Assembly: GCA_944384265.1 (NCBI GenBank)
Contig: CALWSR010000018.1
Location: 1-61,578 of the forward strand
DNA length: 61,578 bases
From: an uncultured Clostridia bacterium
GTDB taxonomy: Bacteria > Bacillota > Clostridia > Lachnospirales > Anaerotignaceae
Direction of reading: 5' to 3'
Below, piece after piece: positions 1 through 9,690 of the stretch. Numbering within the stretch: the stretch's first letter is position 1; every line of letters begins with the position of its first letter. Under the pieces are notes generated by a model, which saw nothing but the letters and a program-made list of their open reading frames with translations, was not told the origin of the DNA and made no database searches. Made by a program: the position numbers and the translations under genes.

Positions 1-1418
1 AGCTCATCCAGGTCCAGGTCGATCTCTATGGTGTCATCCGGCTTTTGTTGGGACAAAAGAACAACCGTCTCGACGTGGTTTGTCATAGGAAACTGGTCCA
101 CAGGCTGCACCGCTATCAATGCATAGCCTGCCTGTTTGAGCTTACTAACATCTCTTGCCATAGTAGACGGGTCGCAGGAAACATACACAATTTTTTTGGG
201 ATTCATTTCTATCATTGTTTCAATCACTTTGTCATCACAGCCCTTTCTGGGCGGGTCCACCACAATCACATCTGCCCGAAGTCCCTTTTGATAAAAAAGA
301 GGGATGACATCCTCTGCGGCTCCCACAAAAAACGCTGCATTTTCTATATGATTTTTTTCTGCATTCCTTTTGGCATCGGCAATGGCCTCAGGCACAAGCT
401 CCACACCAATGACTTTTTTTGCCTTTTGTGCAAAAAAAAGAGATATGGTGCCAATGCCGCAATATAAATCCAGTACTGTTTCATTTCCCTTTAGCTGCGC
501 CATTTCCAATGCCTTTTCATACAAAAGCTTTGTTTGCACAGGATTTACCTGAAAAAAGGACAATGGAGAAATTTCGAACACAAGAGAGCCTATACTGTCC
601 TCAATATAGGCTTTTCCCCAAAGCAAATGATTTTTTTGTCCCAATATGACATTTGTTTTTTCTCTGTTTTCATTTAAAACAATACTTGCCATACCCTTTA
701 TATTTTTCAGCTTTTTTATGAGAGCATCACAATGGGGCAGCTGTTTTCCATTGGCAACAATACAAACCATCACTTGACCGCTGTAAAAACCAACCCGTAC
801 CAATATATGGCGTATCAGCCCTTTATGCATTTGCTCATTGTAAATAGAAATGTGGTATTCCTCCAAAAAGCCTCTTACAGCAGCAATCACTTCATCACTG
901 ATTTCTTTTTGCAAAAAACATTTTTCAGTATCTATAATTCTATGGCTTCTTTTGCCATAAAATCCAATTTCCAATTTTCCCTTTGCATTTTTTACAGGAA
1001 ACTGGGCTTTGTTACGATACCGCCAGCAATATTGCATACCAATCGCCGGCAAAACCTTTGCATCTTCTATTTTGCCAATTCTTTTTAATGCTTCCTCCAC
1101 TTTTTTTGTTTTATATTCCAGCTGTCCTGCATAGGACAAATGCTGCAGCTGACAGCCGCCGCACATTGCAGACACACTGCAAAGAGGCTCTGCCCTTTCG
1201 GGAGATGGTGTCATGACTTTTTGCAGTTTTCCGTAGGCAAAGTGTTTTTTTACCTTTACAACAAGCACTTCAATTTCCTCTTGAGGCAATGCCCCTTCTA
1301 CAAATATTGTAAAACCATCTATTTTTCCAACGCCCTCTCCTGCATTTGCCAAGCCATCTATTTTCATAACATAATGCTTATTTTTTTCCACAGGCACAGA
1401 GGCTTTTTTTTTCATCAT
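1..1418 (-). CDS. rlmD: 23S rRNA/tRNA uracil-C5 methyltransferase, RlmD/TrmA family (3' end outside window)
   Basis: SAM-dependent enzyme that methylates C5 of a uracil in structured RNA. The reading frame stays open to the left edge, so the C-terminus is missing. Translation shows a TRAM domain at about residues 10-70, four cysteines fit for a 4Fe-4S cluster (C80, C86, C89, C167), a SAM-binding DLYCGIG, a DPPRKG motif and the catalytic SCDP with the nucleophilic cysteine. After the usual end (HVETVVLLS) the frame continues with an acidic stretch, so this protein has the C-terminal extension seen in some clostridial members. The ATG overlaps the stop of the upstream gene as ATGA, which fixes the start and implies translational coupling. 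RlmD and RlmCD cannot be told apart from sequence alone. Confidence 0.9.
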   Translation of the reverse strand, partial: MMKKKASVPVEKNKHYVMKIDGLANAGEGVGKIDGFTIFVEGALPQEEIEVLVVKVKKHFAYGKLQKVMTPSPERAEPLCSVSAMCGGCQLQHLSYAGQLEYKTKKVEEALKRIGKIEDAKVLPAIGMQYCWRYRNKAQFPVKNAKGKLEIGFYGKRSHRIIDTEKCFLQKEISDEVIAAVRGFLEEYHISIYNEQMHKGLIRHILVRVGFYSGQVMVCIVANGKQLPHCDALIKKLKNIKGMASIVLNENREKTNVILGQKNHLLWGKAYIEDSIGSLVFEISPLSFFQVNPVQTKLLYEKALEMAQLKGNETVLDLYCGIGTISLFFAQKAKKVIGVELVPEAIADAKRNAEKNHIENAAFFVGAAEDVIPLFYQKGLRADVIVVDPPRKGCDDKVIETMIEMNPKKIVYVSCDPSTMARDVSKLKQAGYALIAVQPVDQFPMTNHVETVVLLSQQKPDDTIEIDLDLDE

Positions 1419-2023
1419 TCTGCTTTCACCTTTCTTTGTTTTGTCACATTCCAATAGGGGCAGACCGTTTCTTTGCAAACACAATAGCGACAGCCTGCCA
1501 CAGAGCAATTTGCTTTTCCCTGCCCTGTTTTCAGCATATGCCGCATGGCTGCCAGCGTTTTGCGTACCTCTCTTCTTAAAATCAATGTATTTTTAATATC
1601 AAACATATAGTCCTTATAAACCAGCCTGCCGTATTTGGGACGAACACCATAAACATCTTCAATCAATAAAAAATAGGTGGCAAGCTGCATTTTATCTCCT
1701 GCATGGGGCAATGCACTGTCTTTTATGGCGCCACTTTTTAATTCCACAGGCACAATGGCTCTTCCCAAGCGTTTTTGGAAAATATAATCCGGCTTTCCCT
1801 GTATGTCATATTTTTTAGAATACAGAAGCTTTCCAAAATCCTTTTGATTTTTATTGCCCTTTTGGTCTGCATATATCAAACGATAGCCAAACAGCCCCTG
1901 CCTTTTTTTTCGTTTTCGTATGCTCCAGCATTGCTCCTTGAGCCACAAAAAAAACAAAAGTACAAAGGGTACATAAGAAAAAAGCCAATCTATATTTTTG
2001 ATTGATTCCCAAAAAAGAATCAT
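1415..2023 (-). CDS. Cas4-like PD-(D/E)XK nuclease, C-terminal half with N-terminal membrane helix
   Basis: 202 residues. A hydrophobic helix (about residues 10-30) is followed by the catalytic half of a Cas4/Dna2-type nuclease: GKPD (D79), VELKSG (E94, K96), QLATY (Q113, Y117) and a C-terminal cysteine group (C178, C181, C188, with C173 and C183 nearby) matching the last three iron-sulfur ligands of Cas4. The first cysteine and the GRxxH motif are absent here; they are in the gene just upstream, which is in the same frame and separated by one TAA stop plus five codons. The two may be one gene broken by a nonsense mutation, or two subunits that rebuild one nuclease at the membrane. The local SD (AAGGA) sits rather far, about 13 nt, from this ATG. 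No CRISPR array or other cas gene is in the window, so a CRISPR role is not supported. Confidence 0.75.
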   Translation of the reverse strand: MILFWESIKNIDWLFSYVPFVLLFFLWLKEQCWSIRKRKKRQGLFGYRLIYADQKGNKNQKDFGKLLYSKKYDIQGKPDYIFQKRLGRAIVPVELKSGAIKDSALPHAGDKMQLATYFLLIEDVYGVRPKYGRLVYKDYMFDIKNTLILRREVRKTLAAMRHMLKTGQGKANCSVAGCRYCVCKETVCPYWNVTKQRKVKAE

Positions 2024-2038
2024 ATAAAAATCCCGTCC

Positions 2039-2353
2039 TTATTTCATAAAAATGTATAGCAGCAATACAACGCATATTGTCAAAACGGCTGTCATTGCAA
2101 TCCATACTATTTTTTGTTTTCTTTTCAAGTACTCATATTCCTTTGCATGATATGCCCGTCCTCTTGCAAAATGGGATTGTCTTTTTTGCTCTGTTGTTTT
2201 TTTGATTTGCTTTGGCTTGGCCTTTTTTGTTTTTGCCATTTGAAAAAGCTTGCTTCTTCCATAATATCGCTCAAAATACCATTGATAAGGGCAATAAACA
2301 TAGCGATTGACCTCAGAAGCAGATATGGTTGTTCTGTCCCATTTCATAAGCAT
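2039..2353 (-). CDS. Cas4-like nuclease, N-terminal half with C-terminal membrane helix
   Basis: 104 residues. The start resembles the Cas4 N-terminus: SASEVNRYVYCPYQWYF with the first iron-sulfur cysteine at C21, then a basic stretch and RGRAYH (G65, H69), the GxxxH part of the nuclease active site. A membrane helix spans about residues 82-103, immediately before the stop. The other half of the domain lies in the next gene, in the same frame. Joined, they would give a Cas4 fold of about 310 residues with a two-helix membrane hairpin between the histidine and the catalytic aspartate. AAAGGA lies 5 nt before the ATG, and the gene follows yhaM by 8 nt, so it is probably co-transcribed with yhaM and the methyltransferase gene. 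Confidence 0.7.
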   Translation of the reverse strand: MLMKWDRTTISASEVNRYVYCPYQWYFERYYGRSKLFQMAKTKKAKPKQIKKTTEQKRQSHFARGRAYHAKEYEYLKRKQKIVWIAMTAVLTICVVLLLYIFMK

Positions 2354-2361
2354 ACATTCCT

Positions 2362-3303
2362 TTAATAGTCAGATTTGCGTATGTTTCTTTGCAGCATTTT
2401 TTGATATCCTGCCCAATTTCCTTGATTTGTGCTGTTTTCCAGCATTTCTTCAATCACCTTTGTTTTGGCGTCTAAATTATCAGCACTGTGGAGTATAAAA
2501 GCCTCTATGGTTTTGGGCAGCTTGGGAGAACCATATTCATATTCTCCATGGTGAGAAAGCATACAATGCTTTAACAAATTTTCCAGCTGTTTGGGAAATC
2601 CCTCTATATTTGCCGCTGTTTGTCCAATCAATTCTGAGCCTATAATCAAATGTCCCAAAAGCTGGCCTTCATCTGTATAATCGTTTTCCGGAAATTCTGA
2701 CAGCTCCATCACTTTTCCCACATCATGGAGCATGGCAGAAGCAATCAATATATCTCTGTCCACAAATTTATATCTGGGTGCGGCAAAGTCACATATTTCT
2801 GTAACAGAAAGGGTATGCTCCAGCAATCCGCCCATATAGCTGTGATGTACGCTTTTTGCGGCAGAATGGATTTTAAAACGCTTGCTGATGATTGGATGAT
2901 GATAAAAAATTTCCTCCAGCAGCCTTTTCACATAAGGACTTTGTATGGTTTTGATATATCCCATCAGCTTTTGATACATTTGCTCTATATTTTTTTCTGT
3001 ACAAGGGATATAGTCTGCCGGGTCATATTCCCCCTCCAGACTGCGCCGTATTCTTTTGACATTTAATTGAATTTCATTTTGATATGTGACCACTGTTGCA
3101 TCTATTTTGATAAACTCATTTTCTTCAAAGGCTTTGATATCATTTGTCATATCCCAAACCTTTGCATCCACTGTTGCTGTTTTATCCTGTAATTTTAAAG
3201 ACAAATAGGTCTTTCCTGCTCTTGATTTTAAGGATTGTCTGCTTTTGCAAAGATAATGCTCTACCACATTTTCCCCTTCTCGCAATTCTTTAATGTATCT
3301 CAT
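2362..3303 (-). CDS. yhaM: 3'-5' exoribonuclease YhaM family
   Basis: Cytoplasmic nuclease that trims RNA (and in some hosts single-stranded DNA) from the 3' end; in Bacillus it takes part in RNA turnover. The 313-residue length is typical. An OB-fold nucleic-acid-binding domain covers about residues 10-90. An HD-type metal-dependent domain follows, with HHSYMGGLLEHT (H163), MLHDVGK (H193, D194) and a later HHGEYEYGSP segment, matching the order in YhaM. It is the first gene of a run that continues with the split Cas4-like nuclease and the RNA methyltransferase, suggesting a nucleic-acid-processing operon. Confidence 0.9.
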   Translation of the reverse strand: MRYIKELREGENVVEHYLCKSRQSLKSRAGKTYLSLKLQDKTATVDAKVWDMTNDIKAFEENEFIKIDATVVTYQNEIQLNVKRIRRSLEGEYDPADYIPCTEKNIEQMYQKLMGYIKTIQSPYVKRLLEEIFYHHPIISKRFKIHSAAKSVHHSYMGGLLEHTLSVTEICDFAAPRYKFVDRDILIASAMLHDVGKVMELSEFPENDYTDEGQLLGHLIIGSELIGQTAANIEGFPKQLENLLKHCMLSHHGEYEYGSPKLPKTIEAFILHSADNLDAKTKVIEEMLENSTNQGNWAGYQKMLQRNIRKSDY

Positions 3304-3850
3304 TACATACCTCCTGAATCCTTTTGTTCTATATCATTTTTCTATATTACATATAACAGAAACATATATTCCTAGACATTATACATTATTTTATGACATA
3401 TTGCAAAAACAAAAACAGTTTTCTAGTAGTATATTCCAAAAATAGGAAAAATATTGAAAAAAATAAAAAACAATCGGTTTTGATTGTTTTTATAATGCTT
3501 ATACATTTTTAAAATGGATAAACAAATTTAATGTTCCTATCCTATTGCAGGTATCACAATGATATTCATGTAATCAAATAGCCCTATCACCCGGCTTGCA
3601 CAATACAGGCTTTCAAATCCACTCTTTACAGCCCTCTACTTTTTATAAGAGCAGCAGAAGCCATTTGGCAAAATATATTTTTTATAGCTTACAAAAAACC
3701 ATGGACATATCAATTTTTAAAATGCATCATCTCCTTTGCAGTGACCTCCTACTTTGCAACTGCTTTCTATTTTTATCATCAAGCCATACTGTATATTTTT
3801 CTCTAGCTTTTTAGGCATATAAAAAAGCTTGTATGCCGTACACAGCACAG
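3304..3850. other. Intergenic region between yhaM and dnaB
   Basis: About 550 nt of AT-rich sequence. It holds the yhaM 5' region, one terminator-like hairpin (3464-3493) and no convincing gene. A 72-codon plus-strand frame at 3596-3814 lacks an SD and reads like random T-rich sequence. Confidence 0.6.
3464..3493. terminator. Terminator-like hairpin, symmetrical A/T flanks
   Basis: AAAAACAATC (3466-3475) pairs with GATTGTTTTT (3482-3491) around a six-base loop. It has A and T tracts on both sides, so it could act in either direction. No gene ends next to it, so its function is uncertain. Confidence 0.45.
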
Positions 3851-3890
3851 AAAAGGGCTGTTAAACACACATTTAACAGCCCTTTTGTCC
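3851..3890 (-). terminator. Rho-independent terminator after dnaB
   Basis: A perfect 15-bp stem, AAAAGGGCTGTTAAA (3851-3865) with TTTAACAGCCCTTTT (3872-3886), and a six-base loop. It lies a few bases past the dnaB stop, and the stem ends in a T run on the minus strand. Confidence 0.85.
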
Positions 3891-3893
3891 ATA

Positions 3894-5237
3894 TCATCTT
3901 AAAAAATTTCCAAATCTAGTATATTGTCCCATCCATGTCAAATCAATGGTACCAGTAGGACCATTTCTTTGTTTTGCAATAATCAGCTCCGCCTGATTCT
4001 TTTTTTCAGAATCAGGGAAATAATATTCATCCCGATACAAAAATGCCACCACATCTGCATCCTGTTCTATGGCTCCAGATTCTCTCAAATCAGAAAGCAT
4101 GGGTCTGTGGTCTGCCCTTTGCTCGCAAGCACGGCTTAGCTGGCTCAGCGCAATGACAGGGGCATCCATTTCTCTGGCAATGGCCTTTAAAGAGCGGGAA
4201 ATTTCAGAAATTTCCTGCTGTCTGGATTCATTTTTGCCGCTTCCGCTCATCAGCTGCAAATAATCTATTACAATCAAACCCAAGCCTTTTTCCATTTTCA
4301 GCCTTCTGCATTTGGAACGAATGTCCATGGGAGAAACGCCGGGCGTATCATCAATATAAATAGGGGACTGGGATAAGGGACCCATTGCTTCAATCAGCAC
4401 AGGCCAGTCTGTATCCGCCAGCTCTCCGGTACGCATTTTTTGCGCATCCATCATGGCCTCTGAGCAAAGCATTCTGTTGACCAGCTGTTCCTTTGACATC
4501 TCCAATGAAAAAATGGCAGTGGGAACATTTCCTCGTATGGCAGCATTTTGCACAATGTTTAATGCAAACGCCGTTTTGCCCATAGAGGGCCTGGCAGCCA
4601 GCAATATCAAATCAGATTTTTGCAGTCCCGCCGTTTTGGCATCAAAATCAGCAAAGCCTGTGGCAACCCCTGTCACTTTGCCTTTGTTGCGATAGACATC
4701 CTCTATTTTTTCAAATGCAGACACGGCAATATCCCGAATGCTGGCAAATTCCTCTGTACGGCGGTTTTGCATAATGTCAAATATGCCCTTTTCCGCCTTT
4801 TCCATAATAAAATTGACGTCCTCTTTGCCTTCATAGCTGATTTGAGAAACCTCCGAGGCTGTTTTAATCAAACGGCGCAAAAGAGATTTTTCCTCCACAA
4901 TTTTGGCATAATGCTTTATGTTGACAGAGCTGCCTACGGCTGTAGAAATAGCCGCAATAAATTGCAGTCCTCCTATTTGTTCAAATATTTGTTTTTCTTC
5001 CAGTTTGTTTTTAATGGTGATGACATCTACGGGAATGCCGGCAGAAAACAATTCCTCTGCCGCTTCAAACACCTTTTGATGGTCAGGACGATAAAAATCA
5101 TCTGCCCGCAATATTTCCAATGCTGTGGCCACTGCCTCCTTGTCTAAAAACATGGAGCCAAGCACAGCCTGCTCTGCCGCATCATCATGGGGCGGAATGT
5201 TTTGAAAATACTCTGCACCTTGTTTTTTTTCTTCCAT
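3894..5237 (-). CDS. dnaB: Replicative DNA helicase DnaB
   Basis: Hexameric 5'-3' helicase that unwinds DNA at the replication fork. The N-terminal primase-interacting domain (about 12-115) is followed by a RecA-like domain with Walker A ARPSMGKT (215-222), then IVIDYLQLMSG and SQLSRACEQR, all standard for DnaB. The frame can be extended 10 codons upstream to a TTG, but the ATG at 5237 has AGGAAGG 6 nt before it and gives 447 residues, the normal size, so I start there. It follows rplI by 34 nt and is the last gene of the gdpP-rplI-dnaB cluster, ending at a strong terminator. Confidence 0.96.
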   Translation of the reverse strand: MEEKKQGAEYFQNIPPHDDAAEQAVLGSMFLDKEAVATALEILRADDFYRPDHQKVFEAAEELFSAGIPVDVITIKNKLEEKQIFEQIGGLQFIAAISTAVGSSVNIKHYAKIVEEKSLLRRLIKTASEVSQISYEGKEDVNFIMEKAEKGIFDIMQNRRTEEFASIRDIAVSAFEKIEDVYRNKGKVTGVATGFADFDAKTAGLQKSDLILLAARPSMGKTAFALNIVQNAAIRGNVPTAIFSLEMSKEQLVNRMLCSEAMMDAQKMRTGELADTDWPVLIEAMGPLSQSPIYIDDTPGVSPMDIRSKCRRLKMEKGLGLIVIDYLQLMSGSGKNESRQQEISEISRSLKAIAREMDAPVIALSQLSRACEQRADHRPMLSDLRESGAIEQDADVVAFLYRDEYYFPDSEKKNQAELIIAKQRNGPTGTIDLTWMGQYTRFGNFLR

Positions 5238-5271
5238 TTTCGTCCTTCCTTTTTTATATGAAACCAAAGAC

Positions 5272-5718
5272 TTATGCTTCTACAATTTTAATTGTAATTT
5301 CTGCCGCAACCTTTGGATGCAGCTTGATTACGGCTGTTCTTTCTCCCACCATTTTGATAGGGTCGCCTATGGATACTTTCTTTTTATCAATGCTTAATCC
5401 TGTTTGTTTTACAATCTCCTCTGCCACCTCTTTATTTGTCACAGAGCCAAACAGCTTTCCGTTTTCTCCTGTTTTTACTTTTACCGTAACCACTTTATTT
5501 TCCAATTCCTTTGCCATTTGCTGTGCCTGCTCCAGCTCCTGCTGTTTTCTTTTTGCCTCTGCTTTTTGTTTCAGTTCAAATTCATTTAAATTGGATTTTG
5601 TAGCCTCCACTGCCAGTTTTTTAGGGAACAAAAAATTTTTTGCATATCCGTCGCTGGCATTTACCAGCTCTCCTTTTTTTCCCACGCTTTTTACATCCTC
5701 CAGCAATATTACCTTCAT
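5272..5718 (-). CDS. rplI: Large ribosomal subunit protein bL9
   Basis: 148-residue L9 with the typical N-terminal [16 protein letters not shown], a long charged connecting helix (about 40-75) and a C-terminal domain with GKLFGSVT. L9 binds 23S rRNA domain V. Its ATG overlaps the stop of gdpP by four bases (ATGA), so the two are probably translationally coupled. Length and motifs are ordinary. Confidence 0.97.
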   Translation of the reverse strand: MKVILLEDVKSVGKKGELVNASDGYAKNFLFPKKLAVEATKSNLNEFELKQKAEAKRKQQELEQAQQMAKELENKVVTVKVKTGENGKLFGSVTNKEVAEEIVKQTGLSIDKKKVSIGDPIKMVGERTAVIKLHPKVAAEITIKIVEA

Positions 5719-7715
5719 TTTGTTTCCTCCTTCAAATAGCCTTCAATGGCTTGTTTTAATTTTTGCTCTGCCTCTTTGATGCTGCACCGGGTAAGCTGTG
5801 CGCCGGAAACTGTCATATGACCGCCTCCTCCCAGCTTTTCCATAATCACCTGCACATTGACCTCTCCAAAGCTTCTGGCACTGATATATACCGTATCCTC
5901 CAGCAAGCAGCACACAAAAGAAGCCTTGATGCCTACAATGTTTAACAAATCGTCTGCCGCCATAGCCGCTGTCAGTATGGAGTTTTCTGCGGAAGAAGGG
6001 CAAACGGAAAAGGCCATATTTTCATAAATAATTTGGGCATCCTTTACAGCAGCAGCCTTTGCCTGATAAGAGGCCATATCATTTTGAAACAGCAGGCGCA
6101 CACGGACGCTGTCTGCGCCATGTCGTCTTAAAAATGCCGCTGCTTCAAATGTAATGGCTCCTGTTTTTACACAAAAGTTTTTGGTATCCACAGTAATGCC
6201 TGCCAGCAGAGCATCTGCCTCCACCGGCTTTAATTTTATTTTTTCACCAAAATATTGTATCATTTCTGTAATCAATTCACAAGTAGAAGAGGCATAGGGT
6301 TCGTGATAAATCAATACAGCATTGTCTATAAAATCTGTGCTTTTTCTGTGATGGTCAAATACCACTATTTTTTTTGCCGCCTGCAAAAGCATGGGGCAGG
6401 CTGTCATGGTTTTTCTGTGGGTGTCCACCACAACCACCAGTGATTTTTCACTTACCTTTGCAGCTGCCTCCTGTTGTGTCATAAAGCTGCCAATATATTC
6501 CTTTTTTTCTGTCAGTCTTTCATGAAGTCTTTTTATGCCGGCAGAAACCTCATCTAATACAATATAACAATTTTTTCCCATTGCTTTTGCAATCACATGG
6601 ATTCCCACACAGGCGCCTGTGCAGTCTAAATCTGCTTTTTTATGCCCCATGACAAATATTTCATTTGCTTCTCCCATCAGCTCCCACAAGGCATCTGCCT
6701 TGACTCTGGCACGAATGCGGGCATTGTGGCTGACCTCTCCGCTTTTTCCTCCATAAAACAAATATTTTTCTCCATCCTTAATCAGCACCTGGTCGCCGCC
6801 TCTGCCCAGTGCCAAATCTACGGCAGCCTTTGCATTTTTCATGGCCGTTTCCAAATCATCCCTTCCAATGCCAATGCCCATGCTGATGGTAACGGGAATA
6901 TGCTCGCCTACTGAAATTTCTCTGATTTGATTTAATATTTCAAATTTCTTCTCCTTCAAAAGCTCCAGCTGCTTTTGTGAAAAAAGAAAGAGATATCTGT
7001 CTTTTTCAAATTTTTTCATAATCCCCTTTGTTTGGGCAGCCAATGTGTTTAATGTTTTGTCAATATTGGCTGTCAATGCAGGCAAAAGACTCTCCTCCAG
7101 AGCATCTACCACCTCTTCATAATTATCCAGCAAAAGCAATGCGGCCACAGTTTGCTGCTGCTTTAATGCAGACTGCAGATTTTGATATGCTGTTGTTTCC
7201 ACAAAATAAAGTGAAAACACATTTGTACTGCCGTTTTTATTTTCTTCCTCAACCACATATTTACTGCTGTAAACATCAAATGTTCTCTCTGAAATGGCAA
7301 CAGACTGTTTTTTTTGCTCCATTATATAGTCAGGCAATAGCTTTTGCAGTGATATCACTGTATTTTTATAAATTTTTTCTTCAAATAATGCTTCAAACAA
7401 TGTGTTGCAAAAAAGCACCTTTTTCTGCTGATTGACCACTGCATAGGCAAATGGAAAATCAGAGGGCAGTATCAGCTGCTGTATATCTGTTTTGAAAGAA
7501 GCATATTCTGAAGTGCCTTCTTTTTTGGAAACATAAAAAGCATTTCCTATCCAAAAAGAAAACCAGCAAAGTGTCAATGCACACAAAAGCATACTAATGT
7601 ACGTTTTTTGTCCCACAGCATAAAAGAAAATGCTAAAAGCTGCCCCCAGCACGCCCACTGTGACACGCCATTTTTTTTGTAAAAAATATGGTTTGTTTTT
7701 TTGATTTTCTATCAA
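5715..7715 (-). CDS. gdpP: Cyclic-di-AMP phosphodiesterase GdpP (DHH/DHHA1)
   Basis: Membrane-bound enzyme that hydrolyses c-di-AMP and so affects wall homeostasis and osmolyte balance. Two membrane helices (about 19-34 and 39-57) are followed by a PAS-like region, a degenerate GGDEF domain (MGIGIGRDD, with no intact GGDEF), a DHH domain ([24 protein letters not shown]) and a DHHA1 domain ending in [12 protein letters not shown]. The frame extends to an ATG at 7793, but that would overlap the upstream gene by 52 nt. A TTG at 7715 preceded by GGGGGGA gives a normal-looking N-terminus, so I prefer it at moderate confidence. About 666 residues. Confidence 0.93.
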   Translation of the reverse strand: MIENQKNKPYFLQKKWRVTVGVLGAAFSIFFYAVGQKTYISMLLCALTLCWFSFWIGNAFYVSKKEGTSEYASFKTDIQQLILPSDFPFAYAVVNQQKKVLFCNTLFEALFEEKIYKNTVISLQKLLPDYIMEQKKQSVAISERTFDVYSSKYVVEEENKNGSTNVFSLYFVETTAYQNLQSALKQQQTVAALLLLDNYEEVVDALEESLLPALTANIDKTLNTLAAQTKGIMKKFEKDRYLFLFSQKQLELLKEKKFEILNQIREISVGEHIPVTISMGIGIGRDDLETAMKNAKAAVDLALGRGGDQVLIKDGEKYLFYGGKSGEVSHNARIRARVKADALWELMGEANEIFVMGHKKADLDCTGACVGIHVIAKAMGKNCYIVLDEVSAGIKRLHERLTEKKEYIGSFMTQQEAAAKVSEKSLVVVVDTHRKTMTACPMLLQAAKKIVVFDHHRKSTDFIDNAVLIYHEPYASSTCELITEMIQYFGEKIKLKPVEADALLAGITVDTKNFCVKTGAITFEAAAFLRRHGADSVRVRLLFQNDMASYQAKAAAVKDAQIIYENMAFSVCPSSAENSILTAAMAADDLLNIVGIKASFVCCLLEDTVYISARSFGEVNVQVIMEKLGGGGHMTVSGAQLTRCSIKEAEQKLKQAIEGYLKEETK

Positions 7716-7741
7716 ATGCAAATCCCCCCAATGAAAAAGGA

Positions 7742-8041
7742 CTAAGCCCTGTTTTCCAAATGATGCAGTACGCCCAAAAGAGAAGCTCTCCATTGCTCAC
7801 TGCTGTCTTGTTGTAATATACCCAGTTTCATGCGGCTAATTGCCTTTTGGTCCAAATTTTTAGGCGAAACCCCCAGCTTTTCTGACAAAAGATACACCAT
7901 CACTTCTATATTTGCCAATATTTCCGCTCTTTGGGCAGTTGTGGCATTGCTGTCCTGCATGGATAAAAAAAGCTGTGAAACCAGGCTTAAAAGCTCACAT
8001 TGCAAGCCCTCTATCATTTTGATATTTTTTGCAATCTCCAT
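7742..8041 (-). CDS. MazG-like family protein
   Basis: 99 residues, all helical in appearance: an NIKMIEGLQCELLSLVSQLF start, then ALANIEVMVYLL-type and LGVSPKNLDQKAISRMKLG segments. This pattern fits the small MazG-like proteins encoded just ahead of the gdpP/rplI cluster in many Clostridia. I see none of the clear EExxE metal ligands of the true MazG pyrophosphohydrolase, so no activity should be assumed. It lies 20 nt after pheA and 26 nt before the preferred gdpP start, and is likely in the same transcript. Confidence 0.6.
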   Translation of the reverse strand: MEIAKNIKMIEGLQCELLSLVSQLFLSMQDSNATTAQRAEILANIEVMVYLLSEKLGVSPKNLDQKAISRMKLGILQQDSSEQWRASLLGVLHHLENRA

Positions 8042-8061
8042 TTTTCAAAATCCCCCTTTGG

Positions 8062-8886
8062 CTACTGTATGAGAGTATAAGAACCCAAAAATTTGAAATA
8101 GGTTGTTTTTCTGGCCACCATTTTCAGCGCCCCTTCCAAATCCTCCTCCGCTTCTGTTTCCAAATCCACAAAAAACACATATGTGCCTAGCTGATGCTTC
8201 ATGGGACGAGATTCTATTTTGGTCATATTCAAATCCCATATGGCAATGATATCTAATATACGGTATAAATCTCCCGGCTTGTTTTCTGTGGAAAATACAA
8301 TGGAGGTTTTATATCCCTTTGCTTTTTGCTCTGGCTTTTTTTTGGATACTACAATAAATCTTGTTTTATTTTGTTCATCATCCTGTACCCCTTCAAAAAG
8401 AGCCTTCAAGCCATATACCCTTGCAGACTGCCTTGGAGAAAGGCTGGCAATAGGCTCTGTGCTTTGTGCTACCATTTTTGCCGCCTCTGCCGTGGAATTT
8501 GTGGGATGCAAAGAAGCATTTGGAAAATGCTTTCTCAAAAAGCCTGCGCACTGGCTCAGTGCCTGAGGATGAGAAAGTATTTTTGTAATCGGCTCTCCTG
8601 CATAATCCTGACGAACCAAAAAATCCTCCAGCACAGGAACAATCATTTCACCTTTTATATATAATTCCGGTGTGAATATCAACAAATCTATGGTGCTGGT
8701 TACCGTTCCTTCAATGGAATTTTCAAAAGGCACTACACACTCTTCAATTTCACCTTTTATCACTGCTTCCAATGCGCCGTAAATGTTACTGTACTGTACC
8801 AGCTCACCCTTTTTTATATTTTTTTGATATAACAGCACAGCCTGCTGGCTGAATGTCCCCTCCGGCCCAAGATATCCTATTTTCAT
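8062..8886 (-). CDS. pheA: Prephenate dehydratase with ACT domain
   Basis: Converts prephenate to phenylpyruvate in phenylalanine synthesis. The monofunctional form has about 274 residues: the catalytic PDT domain opens with KIGYLGPEGTFSQ, continues with VPFENSIEGTV and the NKTRF element containing the catalytic threonine, and an ACT domain (about 190-270) carries the ESRP motif that binds phenylalanine. Starting at the ATG at 8886, after GAGGCGGAG, removes nine unlikely residues of a longer frame. Feedback inhibition through the ACT domain is expected from the family. Chorismate mutase is encoded separately at 28552-28905. Confidence 0.95.
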   Translation of the reverse strand: MKIGYLGPEGTFSQQAVLLYQKNIKKGELVQYSNIYGALEAVIKGEIEECVVPFENSIEGTVTSTIDLLIFTPELYIKGEMIVPVLEDFLVRQDYAGEPITKILSHPQALSQCAGFLRKHFPNASLHPTNSTAEAAKMVAQSTEPIASLSPRQSARVYGLKALFEGVQDDEQNKTRFIVVSKKKPEQKAKGYKTSIVFSTENKPGDLYRILDIIAIWDLNMTKIESRPMKHQLGTYVFFVDLETEAEEDLEGALKMVARKTTYFKFLGSYTLIQ

Positions 8887-9076
8887 ATGCTCCGCCTCAC
8901 TTTTATGATTCATCTAATAGAGTATTGTACCACATTATGCGCTCTATCTCAAGTAGCAAAGCAATTTGCTTTTCAATATACAAAACATACCATGGTCTTA
9001 TATCGTGTCATCATGAGCAAAAAACTGTGGTAGAAAAAAAGAAGAGAATGAGAACAGCTGGAAGATTATCATAGCC

Positions 9077-9665
9077 ATGAACTCAGCGATGAAGCATGGG
9101 AGGGATTGGAAAAATACCCACTGTGGACTTTGCCGCTGGCGGGATAAATGTATTTGGGAAAAACTGCTGGAGGATTTCCCCGCAGAGCGGAAACTGAAGT
9201 GGCGGATGCTCCATGCAAAGTACATCCTCACGCCATGGGTACAAAAGGCAAAAATCAGAAAATGGGCCGCACAAAAGGGGGCGCAACACCAAACTGCATT
9301 TTGCCGTGGCGTGGGTGCGTCTGATAAGCCAGACTTACGGCAGGAGTTGCAGCAGATTGTTTTCAGGCAATTCTCTTGTTGGCGGCACAGAAATGCTGTT
9401 GACGGACAGAGGTGCCATACCAATACGATTTTGGAATATATAAAAAAGAGAGGAAGGACAGGGGGAATCCCTCCAAAGCCTAATAGAAAAGTGCAGAGAA
9501 AATAGTATAAAAAATTGTACAAAATGGGGCATCTGGTTGAAAATGCTTTTCTCTATTTGAAACATTGGAGAAGCATTGCCGCTGGTTATGCAAAAAATGC
9601 CTCCTCTTTTCTTGGGGCAATGCAAAGCTGCATCCCTCTTGCCATTTCGTTCTCGTGACTACACC
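9077..9665 (+). pseudogene. IS5-family transposase remnant (several frameshifts)
   Basis: No intact frame, but pieces in all three plus frames line up with one transposase. LSDEAWEGLEKY stands near the start, NTKLHFAV in the middle, then LLTDRGAIP, YIKKRGRTGGIPPKPNRKVQR and, after a stop, HLVENAFLYLKHWRSIAA-type sequence with YAKNASSFLGA. This is the order of an IS5-group DDE transposase. Multiple frameshifts and stops show it is dead. I could not identify terminal repeats. Confidence 0.75.
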
Positions 9666-9690
9666 ATGTGGGAGAAGAGGAGAATGGAGC

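Noticed and set aside
1415..2353. CRISPR-Cas locus
   Set aside because: Only a Cas4-like nuclease is present, with no array, cas1 or cas2; stand-alone Cas4-like proteins are common.
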